Assembly: GCF_001750285.1 (NCBI RefSeq)
Contig: NZ_MAMP01000001.1
Span: 1-64,000 of the forward strand
Length of the DNA: 64,000 nucleotides
Direction: 5' to 3'
From: Domibacillus iocasae
GTDB taxonomy: Bacteria > Bacillota > Bacilli > Bacillales > Domibacillaceae
The notes below the pieces were generated by a model. It saw nothing but the letters and a program-made list of their open reading frames with translations. It was not told where the DNA came from and did no database searches. Both the position numbers and the translations under genes were made by a program. Position 1 is the first letter of the stretch. Every line of letters starts with the position of its first letter. This document shows positions 27,193 to 36,706 of this stretch, one piece after another.

Positions 27193-27242
27193 CTTCATCA
27201 CCTCACATGTTATTATAGTGGAAAATGGACAGGAGTGTTGTT

Positions 27243-27968
27243 GTGAGGATTGTATCAATTTGCCCAAGCAATACGGAAGTATGTGAATATCTCAACATCG
27301 AGGACCAGATCGTTGGCGTAGATGACTTTTCCAATCTAGATCGGGTACGGCTTGGACCGGATTTATCCATTGATATGGATAAGCTGAAATCTCTTAATCC
27401 TGACATCGTGCTGGCATCACTCAGCGTACCGGGAATGGAGAAAAATGTGGAGTCTCTAGAACGGCTTGGCATTCCCCATATTGTAACCAATCCGCATTCA
27501 CTTAATGATATTGGTGTGTCAATTGAGCAAATTGCCGGGGCATGCGGGATAGATGGAAAAGATGCCCGAAGCAGGTGGATACGCTCGCTCCAATCATACA
27601 GGTCGCGGGAATGGGCAGACCGTACGCGTCTTTACTGGGAATGGTGGCCCAAGCCCTTGTTTACTCCGGGAGGCGCAAACTGGCTGACTGAAATAAGCAT
27701 GTTATGCGGCGGAATCAATATATTTTCAGATTATCCTGAGCCAAGCGTTCAAGCAGATTGGGAAATGGTATTGGAAAAACAGCCCGATATTATTTTGCTG
27801 GCGTGGGTTGGAGTCATGACGGAGAAAGTGAATACAGATGTCGTAAAAAAGAGACCAGGTTATGATGAAACACCCATTTTTGTGATGGAGGAAAAAGATT
27901 TTTGCCGGCCTTCACCAAATCTGCTGAAAGGTCTTGAGAAACTGGATCAATTATTAAACAAAAAATAA
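27243..27968 (+). CDS. Helical-backbone metal receptor-fold protein (BtuF/TroA-like) without signal peptide
   Basis: Protein of 241 residues with the fold of cobalamin/siderophore-binding proteins: RIVSICPSNTEVCEYL at the start, DIVLASLSVPGMEKNVESLE, an interlobe helix, then LFTPGGANWLTEISMLCGG and QPDIILLAWVG. There is no signal peptide or lipobox, unlike true ABC-transporter binding proteins, so it is probably cytoplasmic. Start is taken as GTG at 27243, 7 nt after AGGAG; an ATG at 27225 has no ribosome site. Divergent from yuiE. Confidence 0.8.
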   Translation: MRIVSICPSNTEVCEYLNIEDQIVGVDDFSNLDRVRLGPDLSIDMDKLKSLNPDIVLASLSVPGMEKNVESLERLGIPHIVTNPHSLNDIGVSIEQIAGACGIDGKDARSRWIRSLQSYRSREWADRTRLYWEWWPKPLFTPGGANWLTEISMLCGGINIFSDYPEPSVQADWEMVLEKQPDIILLAWVGVMTEKVNTDVVKKRPGYDETPIFVMEEKDFCRPSPNLLKGLEKLDQLLNKK

Positions 27969-27997
27969 AACGACCTTGGGCAGGTCGTTTTGTTAAA
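27964..27997. terminator. Bidirectional terminator between convergent genes
   Basis: AAAACGACCT/AGGTCGTTTT stem with a TGGGC-type loop. Confidence 0.85.
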
Positions 27998-28310
27998 ACA
28001 TTTGATAGCCTTTTGCGCGCAGCAGGCGCATAACGAATCCACTTGCAACAGCGCCTAGTAAACCGCACAGCAGAATCGTGATGTCTACTGGCTGCAAACC
28101 TGTGATTCGATCACCGAGAATACGAAATGATTCTCCTGCGTTGAATAAATAGTCAAATGAACTAATGCCGTCTACAATAGCAATGGTGACGAGTGGATAA
28201 ACAAAAGCCATAATCCACGTCATCCGCAGCAGCATGTTTAATATAAATCCGATGCCGAAAAACAGCACGAAAAAGAGCAGCGCCGACACGAGTACAGTTG
28301 CGATGTGCAT
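27993..28310 (-). CDS. yuiB: YuiB-like membrane protein
   Basis: Membrane protein of 105 residues with three hydrophobic stretches (VSALLFFVLFFGIGFILNML, then IMAFVYPLVTIAIV, then DITILLCGLLGAVASGFVM). The LRMTW motif and the C-terminal KGYQMF recall B. subtilis YuiB, which lies in the same neighbourhood. Function unknown. AGGGGGA precedes the ATG. Confidence 0.75.
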   Translation of the reverse strand: MHIATVLVSALLFFVLFFGIGFILNMLLRMTWIMAFVYPLVTIAIVDGISSFDYLFNAGESFRILGDRITGLQPVDITILLCGLLGAVASGFVMRLLRAKGYQMF

Positions 28311-28404
28311 GAAGCAATTCCCCCTAATTCTATACTTATAAGTGTACTGAACACACTTTAAAAGGTCAATGAGCGAAAATGTGACAATAAAACGTATAAA
28401 AGTT

Positions 28405-28448
28405 CAAAAGCTGGAACACAGCGTCCTGCTGCAATGCCTTTGTGACCT
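28405..28448 (-). repeat. GGTCACAAA hairpin repeat, copy C
   Basis: Minus strand AGGTCACAAAGGCATTGCAG, then CAGGACGCTG and the end AGCTTTTG. It shares the AGGAC loop and outer ends with copy B at 11487-11531; inner stem pairs change together (CAGC/GCTG here, CGGC/GCCG there). It lies upstream of yuiB in opposite orientation to its position at queC. Confidence 0.6.
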
Positions 28449-28463
28449 ACACCTTATGAGCCT

Positions 28464-28500
28464 AAAAAAACACCGGATACGAGGGGGATTCGTATCCGAT
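28464..28500 (-). terminator. Terminator downstream of the Nudix gene
   Basis: GGATACGA/TCGTATCC 8-bp stem; on the minus strand followed by GGTGTTTTTTT. A second inverted repeat, TTTCCTTTT/AAAAGGAAA (about 28516-28534), precedes it. The 298-nt spacer holds only these hairpins and repeat copy C, no gene. Confidence 0.75.
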
Positions 28501-28608
28501 GCTTTATAAAGGTATTTCCTTTTTAAAAGGAAATAAACTTTCTTGTCATAGTATAACCAGTTTCATCTATTTTCATAATTATCTTAATTTTATCAGAAAA
28601 AACCAATT

Positions 28609-29088
28609 TCAAATGAAAAATTGATACGATGTATAGCCAAACTGTGGACCAGGGTCTGGAATTTCCGTACAAGAGAGCCCGGATGTTTCAAAAAGCTGAA
28701 TAATATGACGTAAAAGGACGGATGTTTCAGAACTATTTTCCAGATCGAAAGTTGACATCCAGCGAGCATCAAGCAATTCACTATTAAGCGCTTCCGGCTC
28801 TTTTTCCTCTGTAAGTGTCATATGAAAAATAATCATCGTGTCACTTACATCGTTTTGAATGACACCGGACCGTATTCCGGCAACACCACATACAGACACG
28901 TCAATACCGGTTTCTTCCCTTACTTCCCGAACAGCCGCCGCGTCCGCCGTCTCTCCAGCATCTACAAATCCGGCCGGCAGCGACCACTGTCCTTTTAATC
29001 CGCCATATGCTTTTTTTACGACAAGCCAGCGGCCGCTGCTGTCAATCACAACACCAGCCGCTGCGAGCCACACTTTTCCCCGCTTCAT
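28609..29088 (-). CDS. Nudix hydrolase
   Basis: Protein of 159 residues with a canonical Nudix box [20 protein letters not shown] followed by TGID, binding Mg2+ and hydrolysing a nucleoside diphosphate linked to another group. The substrate cannot be told; the trailing [15 protein letters not shown] region is not diagnostic. AAGGAAG precedes the ATG. It is transcribed after yumB on the same strand but each gene has its own terminator. Confidence 0.9.
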   Translation of the reverse strand: MKRGKVWLAAAGVVIDSSGRWLVVKKAYGGLKGQWSLPAGFVDAGETADAAAVREVREETGIDVSVCGVAGIRSGVIQNDVSDTMIIFHMTLTEEKEPEALNSELLDARWMSTFDLENSSETSVLLRHIIQLFETSGLSCTEIPDPGPQFGYTSYQFFI

Positions 29089-29110
29089 AAAAAGCTTCCT
29101 TTCTTTTAAT

Positions 29111-29142
29111 CAAAAAAGGACCCCTTCGAAAAGAGGTCCTTC
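29111..29142 (-). terminator. Terminator of yumB
   Basis: AAGGACC/GGTCCTT stem on the minus strand ending TTTTTTG, 8 nt beyond the yumB stop. Confidence 0.75.
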
Positions 29143-29149
29143 TGATTTT

Positions 29150-30373
29150 TTACAGGATGTTGAATTTCCCTTTTTTCAAGACAAGTGAAGGGCCGCCGAT
29201 CATGAAGAGCGCACGGTTATCAATCATTTTTTTCATAAATGACGCTTTTGTACCTGTTAATTTCTTATCAAATACAACACCGATCGCATCGTCATCACCA
29301 AGTGAGCAAACTGTTCCTTTAAGGTGAGGAGTGAACGTTTCAAGCTCTGTTTCACCTTTCACTAATTTCACAAGGTTGCGTGCTACTGTTTCACCTTGCT
29401 GCATTGCAATTTGCGCAGTTGGCGGGTATGGCCGGTTAATTTCTTCGTTAATGATCAATGAGCAGTCACCAAGCACGAAAATGTCGTCATGACCTGGCGC
29501 ACGAAGATCAGGATTCACTTTTACGCGCGCACGCATGTTTTCAATGCCTGATTTCTCGATGATGCTGCTGCCGCGGACACCTGCTGCCCATACGACTGTA
29601 CCAGCTTTAATTTCTTCTGTTTCATCTTCGCCTTTTGCTACAATGATACCTTCTGCTGTTGCGCCTTTAATTGGCGTGCCAATTTTAAATTCAACGCCTT
29701 TTTTCTCAAGCTGGGCAACCGCGTATTTCACAAGCTCCGGATCAAAGCCAGGAAGAACCATTGGCGCTGCCTCAACGCAGTAGATGCGCACTTTTGAGTA
29801 ATCGATATCATATTCTTTGCAAAGCTCAGGAACACGATTCGCAAGCTCGCCAAGGAATTCGATTCCTGTGAAGCCGGCGCCACCGACAACAAATGTTAAA
29901 CGCTCTTCTTTTTTCTCTTCTTCATTTGCATATGTCGCAAATTGGAATTCAATATGGTCACGCAATTGACGCGATGTGTTTACATTCGAAATGGTGAAAG
30001 CGTGTTCTTTCAATCCTTCGATACCGAATGTTTCAGACTCGCCGCCAAGTGCCACAACTAGGTAATCGTAATCGACTTCGCCTGTATTTAAAATAACTTT
30101 CTTTTCTTCAGGTTTAATATCCTGTACTTCTGCACGGATAAATTCTACTTTGCTGCGATTGATGACCGCATCAACATCATAGCGTACGCGATCGTGGTGC
30201 ATAGTGCCTGCCGATGCTTCATGAAGCCAAGTTGTTTCATAGTGGTAATCATTTTTGTTAACGAGCACAATATTCGCTTCGTCTACAGATAACGCTTTTT
30301 GAAGACGTGTTACGGTAACAAGACCGCCATAACCGGCGCCCAATACTACAATTTTCGGCTTTTTCACTGTCAT
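29150..30373 (-). CDS. yumB: Type II NADH dehydrogenase-like FAD protein YumB
   Basis: Peripheral-membrane flavoprotein of 407 residues, NDH-2 family, expected to oxidise NADH and reduce quinone. The FAD-binding motif [15 protein letters not shown] is at the N-terminus, the NAD(P)-binding [17 protein letters not shown] near residue 170, and the FAD-contacting [10 protein letters not shown] near residue 300. AGAGGTGGA precedes the ATG. Divergent from yumC across a 280-nt region with an imperfect palindrome. Confidence 0.92.
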   Translation of the reverse strand: MTVKKPKIVVLGAGYGGLVTVTRLQKALSVDEANIVLVNKNDYHYETTWLHEASAGTMHHDRVRYDVDAVINRSKVEFIRAEVQDIKPEEKKVILNTGEVDYDYLVVALGGESETFGIEGLKEHAFTISNVNTSRQLRDHIEFQFATYANEEEKKEERLTFVVGGAGFTGIEFLGELANRVPELCKEYDIDYSKVRIYCVEAAPMVLPGFDPELVKYAVAQLEKKGVEFKIGTPIKGATAEGIIVAKGEDETEEIKAGTVVWAAGVRGSSIIEKSGIENMRARVKVNPDLRAPGHDDIFVLGDCSLIINEEINRPYPPTAQIAMQQGETVARNLVKLVKGETELETFTPHLKGTVCSLGDDDAIGVVFDKKLTGTKASFMKKMIDNRALFMIGGPSLVLKKGKFNIL

Positions 30374-30452
30374 CTTTATCCACCTCTATTAAAATATTCG
30401 CGCAAAGAATGTGATACTCTTCACGTATGATTGTAAAAAAACATCCTTTACT

Positions 30453-30481
30453 TTGTCACAAAATGTTAACAATGTGCACAA
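30453..30481. promoter_or_regulatory. Candidate operator between yumB and yumC
   Basis: TTGTCACAAAATGTT followed by AACAATGTGCACAA is an imperfect palindrome centred on GTTAAC. Its TTGTG-type ends recall redox-responsive operators (for example Rex), but it is not a clean match. Nothing else in the 280-nt spacer is recognisable. Confidence 0.3.
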
Positions 30482-30653
30482 CTAGTTTTATCATAGACGC
30501 TTTCAGACCTTTTTTCAAGTTATTTCAACAAGAAATTTCAAATGAGACTTCCCTTCTAAAATTCTGTAAAATAAGGAATGATAAAGAAAAGATGGCATAT
30601 CCATCGTCTTTATGACCTGTCTTGCACAGGCTTAAAAAAGGAGGGCTCTTTGA

Positions 30654-31607
30654 GTGACAGATATTACGATTATTGGCGCGGGTCCAACCGGCTTGTTTGC
30701 CGCTTTTTATGCAGGCATGCGCGGCTCTTCCGTTAAAATTATTGAAAGCCTGCCGCAGCCGGGCGGTCAGTTGTCTGCTCTGTACCCGGAGAAATTTATT
30801 TATGATGTAGCAGCTTTTCCTGCTGTTCGTGCCCAAGAACTCGTCGACCGGCTCGTCGAGCAAATGAACCGATTTCCGGTGGAACTTTGCCTTGAAGAGG
30901 CTGTGCAGGTTCTTGAAAAACAGCCGGATGGAACGATTCTTCTGCAAACGGACAAAGGAAAGCACGAGACAAAAGCAGTCATTATTACAGCTGGCAATGG
31001 TGCTTTTCAGCCGCGCCGCCTGGAAATTGACGGCGCAGACGCTTTACCCAATGTCCACTATTTCATCAACGACCTGTCCTCGTTTGCCGGACGCCGCGTC
31101 GCTGTCCTTGGCGGAGGCGACTCAGCTGTAGACTGGGCAATGATGCTTGAAAATACGGCAAAAGACGTGACGATCATTCACCGCCGCGACAAATTCCGGG
31201 CACATGAACATAGTGTTGAACTTTTGCATGAATCGCGTGTTAATGTTATGACACCGTTTGTCCCTGTATCATTTGATGGCCAACATCTTCAGCTTGAAGA
31301 AGTAAAAGGTGATCGGACGGACACACTCGAAATTGATGATCTTATTGTAAATTACGGATTTATTTCCTCACTCGGTCCAATGAAAAACTGGGGGCTGGAA
31401 ATTGAGAAAAATTCGATTGTGGTTAACTCCCGCATGGAAACAAACATTGAAGGTGTATATGCGGCGGGTGATGTGGCAACGTATGATGGCAAAGTGAAAC
31501 TGATCGCGACTGGATTCGGGGAAGCACCGACCGCTGTCAACAATGCAAAAGCATTCATTGACCCCTCTGCAAAAATTCAGCCGCTGCATAGTTCTTCCTT
31601 GTTTTAA
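30654..31607 (+). CDS. yumC: Ferredoxin-NADP+ reductase YumC (thioredoxin-reductase-like type)
   Basis: FAD/NADPH oxidoreductase of 317 residues, cytoplasmic, reducing ferredoxin or flavodoxin. FAD motif [16 protein letters not shown], the [13 protein letters not shown] segment typical of this class, NADPH motif [15 protein letters not shown], and [15 protein letters not shown] near the C-terminus. It lacks the CxxC pair of thioredoxin reductases, as expected for the FNR class. Start is GTG at 30654 behind AAGGAGGG. B. subtilis YumC has about 332 residues. Confidence 0.93.
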   Translation: MTDITIIGAGPTGLFAAFYAGMRGSSVKIIESLPQPGGQLSALYPEKFIYDVAAFPAVRAQELVDRLVEQMNRFPVELCLEEAVQVLEKQPDGTILLQTDKGKHETKAVIITAGNGAFQPRRLEIDGADALPNVHYFINDLSSFAGRRVAVLGGGDSAVDWAMMLENTAKDVTIIHRRDKFRAHEHSVELLHESRVNVMTPFVPVSFDGQHLQLEEVKGDRTDTLEIDDLIVNYGFISSLGPMKNWGLEIEKNSIVVNSRMETNIEGVYAAGDVATYDGKVKLIATGFGEAPTAVNNAKAFIDPSAKIQPLHSSSLF

Positions 31608-31652
31608 TTTTTTTGCCACGGGTAAACTAATGGTAAAAAAGGGTGGTCAACT

Positions 31653-32294
31653 ATGCATGTACTTGTTATCGGAGCAGCCGGCACAACAGGGCGCCTTGTT
31701 GTCCAAAGCCTCGTGGAAAATATTCAGCATCACGTAAAAGCAATGGTACGCAAAACCGATCAGATGACGGATATGGAAAAACTCGGAGCCAAACCTATAT
31801 TGGCAGACTTAGAGCAAGATTTTAGTTACGCGCTGAACGATGTAAATGCTGTTATCTTTGCGGCAGGTTCGGGTTCGGCGACCGGGCCGGATAAAACAAC
31901 CTCTGTCGACCGAGACGGCGCAATTAAAGCGATTGATCTGGCCGTTTCTCATGGCATTGAACGATTTGTCATGCTCAGTTCGATGGGGGCAGACCGGCCT
32001 GATGCAGGTCCAGAGTCTATGCAGCATTACTTACAAGCAAAACACGATGCAGATGCTCATCTAATGAAAAGCGGATTAACCTATACAATCGTTCGGCCGG
32101 GAATGCTGACGAATGAGAAGGCGGCTGGAAAAATTGAGGCGGCCGCACAAGTCGCAGAACGGACGAAATCAATATCACGAGCTGACGTTGCCGAAGTACT
32201 CGTTCAAAGCCTGCTTACTGAAAAGACAGAAAGCCGGATTTTTGAAATTGTAGAAGGCGATATGCCTATTGGTGAAGCATTGAAAAATTTATAA
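31653..32294 (+). CDS. NAD(P)-binding atypical SDR protein, YhfK-like
   Basis: Protein of 213 residues with the Rossmann start VLVIGAAGTTGRLVVQSL and the SDR_a5-type pattern IFAAGSGSATGPDKT, then FVMLSSMGAD and YTIVRPGMLTNE. The ending EGDMPIGEALKNL closely recalls B. subtilis YhfK. Catalytic tyrosine is not in the classical YxxxK position, which is usual for this NmrA-like group. Substrate unknown. GGGTGG precedes the ATG. Confidence 0.82.
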   Translation: MHVLVIGAAGTTGRLVVQSLVENIQHHVKAMVRKTDQMTDMEKLGAKPILADLEQDFSYALNDVNAVIFAAGSGSATGPDKTTSVDRDGAIKAIDLAVSHGIERFVMLSSMGADRPDAGPESMQHYLQAKHDADAHLMKSGLTYTIVRPGMLTNEKAAGKIEAAAQVAERTKSISRADVAEVLVQSLLTEKTESRIFEIVEGDMPIGEALKNL

Positions 32295-32299
32295 ATATG

Positions 32300-32334
32300 G
32301 AAAGACCGGCATGCACAGGCAGCTGGTCTTTCTT
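32300..32334 (+). terminator. Terminator after the YhfK-like gene
   Basis: GAAAGACC/GGTCTTTC stem followed by TTGTTG; the U tract is weak. Confidence 0.55.
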
Positions 32335-32363
32335 GTTGAACGTGAGTATTTTTTCTTCTGAAC

Positions 32364-32398
32364 GTGAAAAATCCATCCGGCTCTCACCAGATGGATTG
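32364..32398 (-). terminator. Terminator of the secreted nuclease gene
   Basis: AATCCATC/GATGGATT stem; on the minus strand it is followed by TTTTC. Confidence 0.7.
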
Positions 32399-32405
32399 CT
32401 GCTGA

Positions 32406-35400
32406 TTATGCAGCAGGTCTTTTCGTTTTCTTTCCTTTCGAATCGGTCCATTTTTTCACATTTTCGGCGCCAATAATCTCGACTTTCTGTTTTGTGTCAA
32501 TACGCACTTCTTTTACTTCCGCTCCGCGAAGATCAATGACCTGCCCTTTGTGCGGAGTGGAAATTATAACTGTATTGTGTTTCAGCCCTTCTCCCTGAAG
32601 TGAAGCAGAATGCTTCACAACAATTCCTTTACTAAACCGGGCTCCTTTATCAAATTCCAAGTGGATGCCTGGTTTGGCAACAACGAATTGCTTCTTTTTC
32701 AAGGCCGGTACATAAATAATATCTTCTTCTAAAATGTCATCTTCAAATGTCGTCCGAATGACAACCGGATCGTGGTCACTTGCGCGGCCGTGTTCTTCCA
32801 TGAATTGTGAGTTTGTATGAACAATATCCACTTCTGTTGAAGACGCCATGTTGTTCGTAACCAAAATATGATCAAGTACTTGTGCATTTCCTTGGTAAGA
32901 GTATGTGAAACGTTCTTCTGCAGGTACTTTTTCGATCATATTTGTCATTTCAGAACCTTTTAAAATTGATAGTGGTTCAGTAAATTCAAAATCATTAAAG
33001 TCGCCAACAAGCACTACGTTTGCATTAGGATCAGCCATTTTCACCTCTTGGACGAACCCGTTCACAACGGCGGCAATCTGCTTCCGCTGCACTTCACTGC
33101 CCAAATATGGAGGCTGATTTTTTCCGAATAATGGCTCATCTCCACCTTTAGAATTAAAATGATTGGCGACAACGATGATCTTTTCTCCGTTAAATGTAAA
33201 CTGCGCGGCAACCGGTTTACGGCTATTTTCAAACGCCGCGTTGTCCGGATCAATCCGGCCCGGGTTCAACGTCAGCTTTCCATCTACGTATGCTGCCGAT
33301 TCTGTTGCCGTTCCTTTCGGGCCTTCAGCAAGTGAAACTCGTTCGGGGTTATACAGGAAACCAACACGAATGTTTCCACCTGGCTGCCCCCCATCCATTT
33401 TATCTGCCGGTGCAACATCGGTGTATATATACGTTGGTCCGCCAAGCGCCTCAATGGCAGCAATTAACGCAGCCGCACTTTCTGATGCATCTGTCGTTCC
33501 TGAATCAGCCGGCCCGTCATTATCCTGCACTTCTGTGACACCAATAATATCCGGCGACTGCATTCCGTTCACAATACCCGAAGCTAACCTGTTCGTTTTA
33601 TCTGCACCTGAAGCAGTTGAGAAGTTTTCAAGGTTGTAAGACGCAATTGTCAATCCGTTTTCTGTTGCAGCAAGTGTGGTTTCTTCACCGGTTAATCCAC
33701 CGTCAATCAGCGCCGGCACGTCATCAACAAGCACTTTAAAGTTGCTGTATCCGTAGCTGACAACACCGGTCACATCCCCATTAAACGAATCACCTGTTTT
33801 CGCAACAAAGTTTTCGTCATTCAAATCAAGATGAATACGCTCCGGATTGTAGTCCTCTGCTGTAATCCGCAGGGCGCCGGCTGTTGTATTCGTTTTAATG
33901 TTCTCCGGTACAACCACTACTTCCCCGTAGTTTTGCGGCGCGATGATTTTCGGATTGTTCACTTGAATGAGCATGCCTTCCACGCTTTCAAAAAAGTCAA
34001 TGCCGTCCTGCTCTGGATCAAATGTACCAAATTGGTCATTGTCGATCACTTCCGTCGGCATCATTCGGTCTTTATTAAAGATGATTGGTTCAGGCAGCGC
34101 ATGATTAGATTCTTTTTTGGTCACAACAGAAGCATTAATTTCTGTGACTGGAAGATCTGTCTGCAGTTTTTCTGAATAGCCTTCGAGCACCCACTCTTTT
34201 ACAGTACCGTTCACACTGACAAGATCTCCTTTTGACAAGCCGTGTGCCCGCTTATAAACAAGAATTCCTTCCGATGTGCTTTCATTGTCATCTGCCTCAA
34301 TGCTTTGCATGTAAAAGTTATTGTTGTCCACAGTATGTGTTACAACGCCATCCACATTTTCGACTATTAAATTATTATATGGAGACGTGTGTCCCGCTCC
34401 TTGAATGTCATGAATACGGACGATATCTTTTTGTATCACATACGTAAATTCAGAAACGATGCTGTCCGCTAATCCATCTTTAAATGCTTTCGCTTTGATC
34501 GTTTTATTTTCGTCGATAACAATCGGGTCTGAAAAAAGCGTACTTTCTTTTGTTGGTTCCGATCCGTCTAATGTATAGCGAATTTCCGCACCCTCTGTCG
34601 GTGAAGCAAGAGAGACGCCTGTTCCCGCTTCTACTACACCCGCCGCCGGATTTGCCGTCACGGCTTGGACAGTCGATGAATCAGCTTCAATATCTTCCGT
34701 ACCGCGTGGAATTAATTGATAGACGTTATTGTAGGAACCTACTACACCTGTAATAGAATCATAGTTTGTATTTACTGCTAACAATGCCGCATCTTGCGGT
34801 CTGATTTGAAATTCATTGCCGTTCTCATCTGCTGCTGTATAGTTGCCTCCAGAAAAGCTGACGATTGTCACATTGTTTATTTTCACGAGCGTTCCTTCAG
34901 CAGCTTCTGTTAAATCAGCGGCTGTAATAGTCGATGACACCGGCATATCGCCGCTGCCCGTCACTGTAACCCCATCTGCTTGAACTGCAATTTCAAACAG
35001 GGAATTATAATCGTCTATTTTTCCTTTTGCTTCAACGATATCACCGACCGCCACATTCATTCCGGAGCCATACAACACGATTCCGGCTGTCTCATCCTGA
35101 ATATAGACGGTGTTTCCAAAAATAGCCGTCACCGTGCCGGACGTCCACACATCAGTGCCTTCCGCTTTTTGACGGACTGCTGAAATCGATTCTTTCACAA
35201 GATCAACCGGTTCTTCTGTTCCTTCTGTGCCCTCATCATCCAGCAGTACGACAGACGTAGGGAATTTTAAGCCCGGTACAGTAAAATAAGGTTCTAGAGA
35301 GCCTGTCACTTGAACTTTTTTGCCAAGATTATCTGGGTTATCCGCTAAATTAATGTCCGTACGAAAAGACGTTGTCAGCTGTACCGGCATGATTTTAGCC

Positions 35401-35645
35401 GGGTCCGTTTCTCCTGCTTCATCAGCGATGCCGATATTAGTGTTCCTATACCGCTCAGGATCCGTCGTATAATTACTTCCTGACAAGGCAAAGCCGACAA
35501 TATATCCTTCGACCGTCGCTGTGCCCGTATTATTGGCAATCGCTTCTGCAACTGTTATAGAAGCGGCACTAGCCGGTGTCTGAAATGGAAGCAGTGTGCC
35601 AATGACGAGTATAAGAGCAAATAAAACTTGTCCAATCTTCCTCAC
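32406..35645 (-). CDS. Secreted multidomain endonuclease/exonuclease/phosphatase-family nuclease (YhcR/ExeM-like)
   Basis: Extracellular nuclease of 1079 residues. A signal peptide (residues 1-28, VLFALILVIGTLLPFQTPA then SAA) is followed by OB-fold YhcR-type repeats, a chitobiase/hexosaminidase C-terminal-like domain near residues 335-400 (IRYTLDGSEPTKES), another OB-like region, and an endonuclease/exonuclease/phosphatase domain near residues 670-970. Catalytic motifs are IASYNLENFS, IGVTEVQDNDG, VVANHFNSKG, VVLVGDFNDFEF and GRASDHDPVVI. The C-terminal 100 residues are lysine-rich with no LPxTG motif, so it is probably released or wall-associated by charge. Start is GTG at 35645 behind GAGAGGGG. 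Likely scavenges nucleotides or phosphate from DNA/RNA. Confidence 0.88.
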   Translation of the reverse strand: MRKIGQVLFALILVIGTLLPFQTPASAASITVAEAIANNTGTATVEGYIVGFALSGSNYTTDPERYRNTNIGIADEAGETDPAKIMPVQLTTSFRTDINLADNPDNLGKKVQVTGSLEPYFTVPGLKFPTSVVLLDDEGTEGTEEPVDLVKESISAVRQKAEGTDVWTSGTVTAIFGNTVYIQDETAGIVLYGSGMNVAVGDIVEAKGKIDDYNSLFEIAVQADGVTVTGSGDMPVSSTITAADLTEAAEGTLVKINNVTIVSFSGGNYTAADENGNEFQIRPQDAALLAVNTNYDSITGVVGSYNNVYQLIPRGTEDIEADSSTVQAVTANPAAGVVEAGTGVSLASPTEGAEIRYTLDGSEPTKESTLFSDPIVIDENKTIKAKAFKDGLADSIVSEFTYVIQKDIVRIHDIQGAGHTSPYNNLIVENVDGVVTHTVDNNNFYMQSIEADDNESTSEGILVYKRAHGLSKGDLVSVNGTVKEWVLEGYSEKLQTDLPVTEINASVVTKKESNHALPEPIIFNKDRMMPTEVIDNDQFGTFDPEQDGIDFFESVEGMLIQVNNPKIIAPQNYGEVVVVPENIKTNTTAGALRITAEDYNPERIHLDLNDENFVAKTGDSFNGDVTGVVSYGYSNFKVLVDDVPALIDGGLTGEETTLAATENGLTIASYNLENFSTASGADKTNRLASGIVNGMQSPDIIGVTEVQDNDGPADSGTTDASESAAALIAAIEALGGPTYIYTDVAPADKMDGGQPGGNIRVGFLYNPERVSLAEGPKGTATESAAYVDGKLTLNPGRIDPDNAAFENSRKPVAAQFTFNGEKIIVVANHFNSKGGDEPLFGKNQPPYLGSEVQRKQIAAVVNGFVQEVKMADPNANVVLVGDFNDFEFTEPLSILKGSEMTNMIEKVPAEERFTYSYQGNAQVLDHILVTNNMASSTEVDIVHTNSQFMEEHGRASDHDPVVIRTTFEDDILEEDIIYVPALKKKQFVVAKPGIHLEFDKGARFSKGIVVKHSASLQGEGLKHNTVIISTPHKGQVIDLRGAEVKEVRIDTKQKVEIIGAENVKKWTDSKGKKTKRPAA

Positions 35646-35905
35646 AAAAAAACCCCTCTCTGAAATGTGTTTAGTCGTCTCGAAAAGAACCTCCTTTATT
35701 GTAATCTACTTTCTATTGTAAAATAGAATCTTTACAGATAATTTAAAAAACTTTAATAAATAGAAAAAATAGGGAAAATATCACATGTATGTTTATAGGT
35801 ATAAAAACCTTTTAATGATTTAGTAAATGATCAAGCTCTTTAGAATCGATCTTCTTTTCTTTGTCTATACTAAGATTAAAAATAGATGTATTGGAGGGAA
35901 TCAAT

Positions 35906-36019
35906 TTGTACAATGATCTCTGGCTTTTAAAGTTTATCTTCATTTTTTTTATCACCTTTTTTATTGTTGTTCCTTTGATTTCAATATGGATTACCCGAAA
36001 AAAGAAAACAAACCAATAA
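35906..36019 (+). CDS. Small membrane protein of 37 residues
   Basis: Not recognised. TTG start at 35906 behind TTGGAGGGA. The product is MYNDLWLLKFIFIFFITFFI followed by a few hydrophobic residues and a basic tail RKKKTNQ, so a single helix with its C-terminus probably in the cytoplasm. A strong terminator follows directly, which supports a real transcription unit. It lies just outside the left end of the hesB-flanked insert. Confidence 0.55.
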   Translation: MYNDLWLLKFIFIFFITFFIVVPLISIWITRKKKTNQ

Positions 36020-36066
36020 AAAAGCGTTCGCCTGTACTAAATAGATACTGGCGAACGTTTTTTTAT
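36020..36066. terminator. Terminator after the 37-residue protein
   Basis: GCGTTCGCC/GGCGAACGT stem with an AT-rich loop and T7 tail. Confidence 0.85.
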
Positions 36067-36082
36067 TAAAAGAACATATTGG

Positions 36083-36160
36083 TAACCATTTTCCGATGTG
36101 TCTTCGTTCGTTTTCGTTTTGAAAGATGAACCGCATCTGTATAACGCGATCGCATTCGGA
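36083..36160 (-). pseudogene. Displaced 3'-end fragment of yutM (hesB), left att-like copy
   Basis: Minus strand reads NAIALYRCGSSFKTKTNEDT, compared with NAIASCGCGSSFRTKTNEGT at the end of intact YutM. Two of the Fe-S ligand cysteine positions are altered, so this copy is under no constraint. Confidence 0.75.
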
Positions 36161-36207
36161 CTTCAATGGCCATTTGTGTATGGCGAGTCAAAGTCGTTAG
36201 TGTTCCT

Positions 36208-36393
36208 CTAATTACGTTGTTCATTTCCGCCAGGGTTGTTGATGATGCCTCCCAGCACTGCGATCGTTAACAAGATGTCTACGTAAGCATCGTACCTTTC
36301 CGGTGGGATCATTACCCCAAAATCCTGCAGCACCATACCAACAAGCGCGGCCACTGCGATCCACAGTCCGTAGCTTTTCCACCGTTGTTTCAT
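36208..36393 (-). CDS. Phage holin
   Basis: Protein of 61 residues with two hydrophobic helices (YGLWIAVAALVGMVL and YVDILLTIAVLGGII) separated by a short loop, and the C-terminal GGIINNPGG typical of small Gram-positive phage holins. Holins form lysis pores in the cell membrane. ATG at 36393 is preceded by GAAGGAGGG; the same ATG overlaps the stop of the preceding broken ORF (ATGA). A longer upstream frame starting at 36531 has no ribosome site. No endolysin gene is nearby. Confidence 0.75.
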   Translation of the reverse strand: MKQRWKSYGLWIAVAALVGMVLQDFGVMIPPERYDAYVDILLTIAVLGGIINNPGGNEQRN

Positions 36394-36578
36394 GCCTCGG
36401 CCCTCCTTCGCACTTTCGGATTCCGGCTGAACATGCCCCCTTCCGCTGCTGCGTCTGAACTGGACATGCCGGTCATTACAAGATATTCGCCCGGTGTTGA
36501 GGCTACGACTGTTTGCGTCTGTTTTTTTCATTCACCCGGCTCTTCACTTCTGCGTACTAGTTTGCTGCGTTTTTTCAG
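36390..36578 (-). pseudogene. Broken small phage ORF upstream of the holin
   Basis: From a CTG at 36578, 10 nt after GGAGG, the frame reads KKRSKLVRRSEEPGE, meets TGA (36528-36530), then continues in the same frame TQTVVASTPGEYLVMTGM to a stop overlapping the holin ATG. Loss of a start codon and one nonsense change would explain it. The family is not recognised. Confidence 0.5.
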
Positions 36579-36706
36579 CGTTTTAATACCTCCAGTGAGT
36601 AAAGTTGGTCTAGTGGTACATATATTGGTTAGCCAATGGCAGCCCCGTCTCATTTCTCACTGACAGCTTTTATGCACAAAAGAAGCGATGTTAATCAGCT
36701 CCTCCT

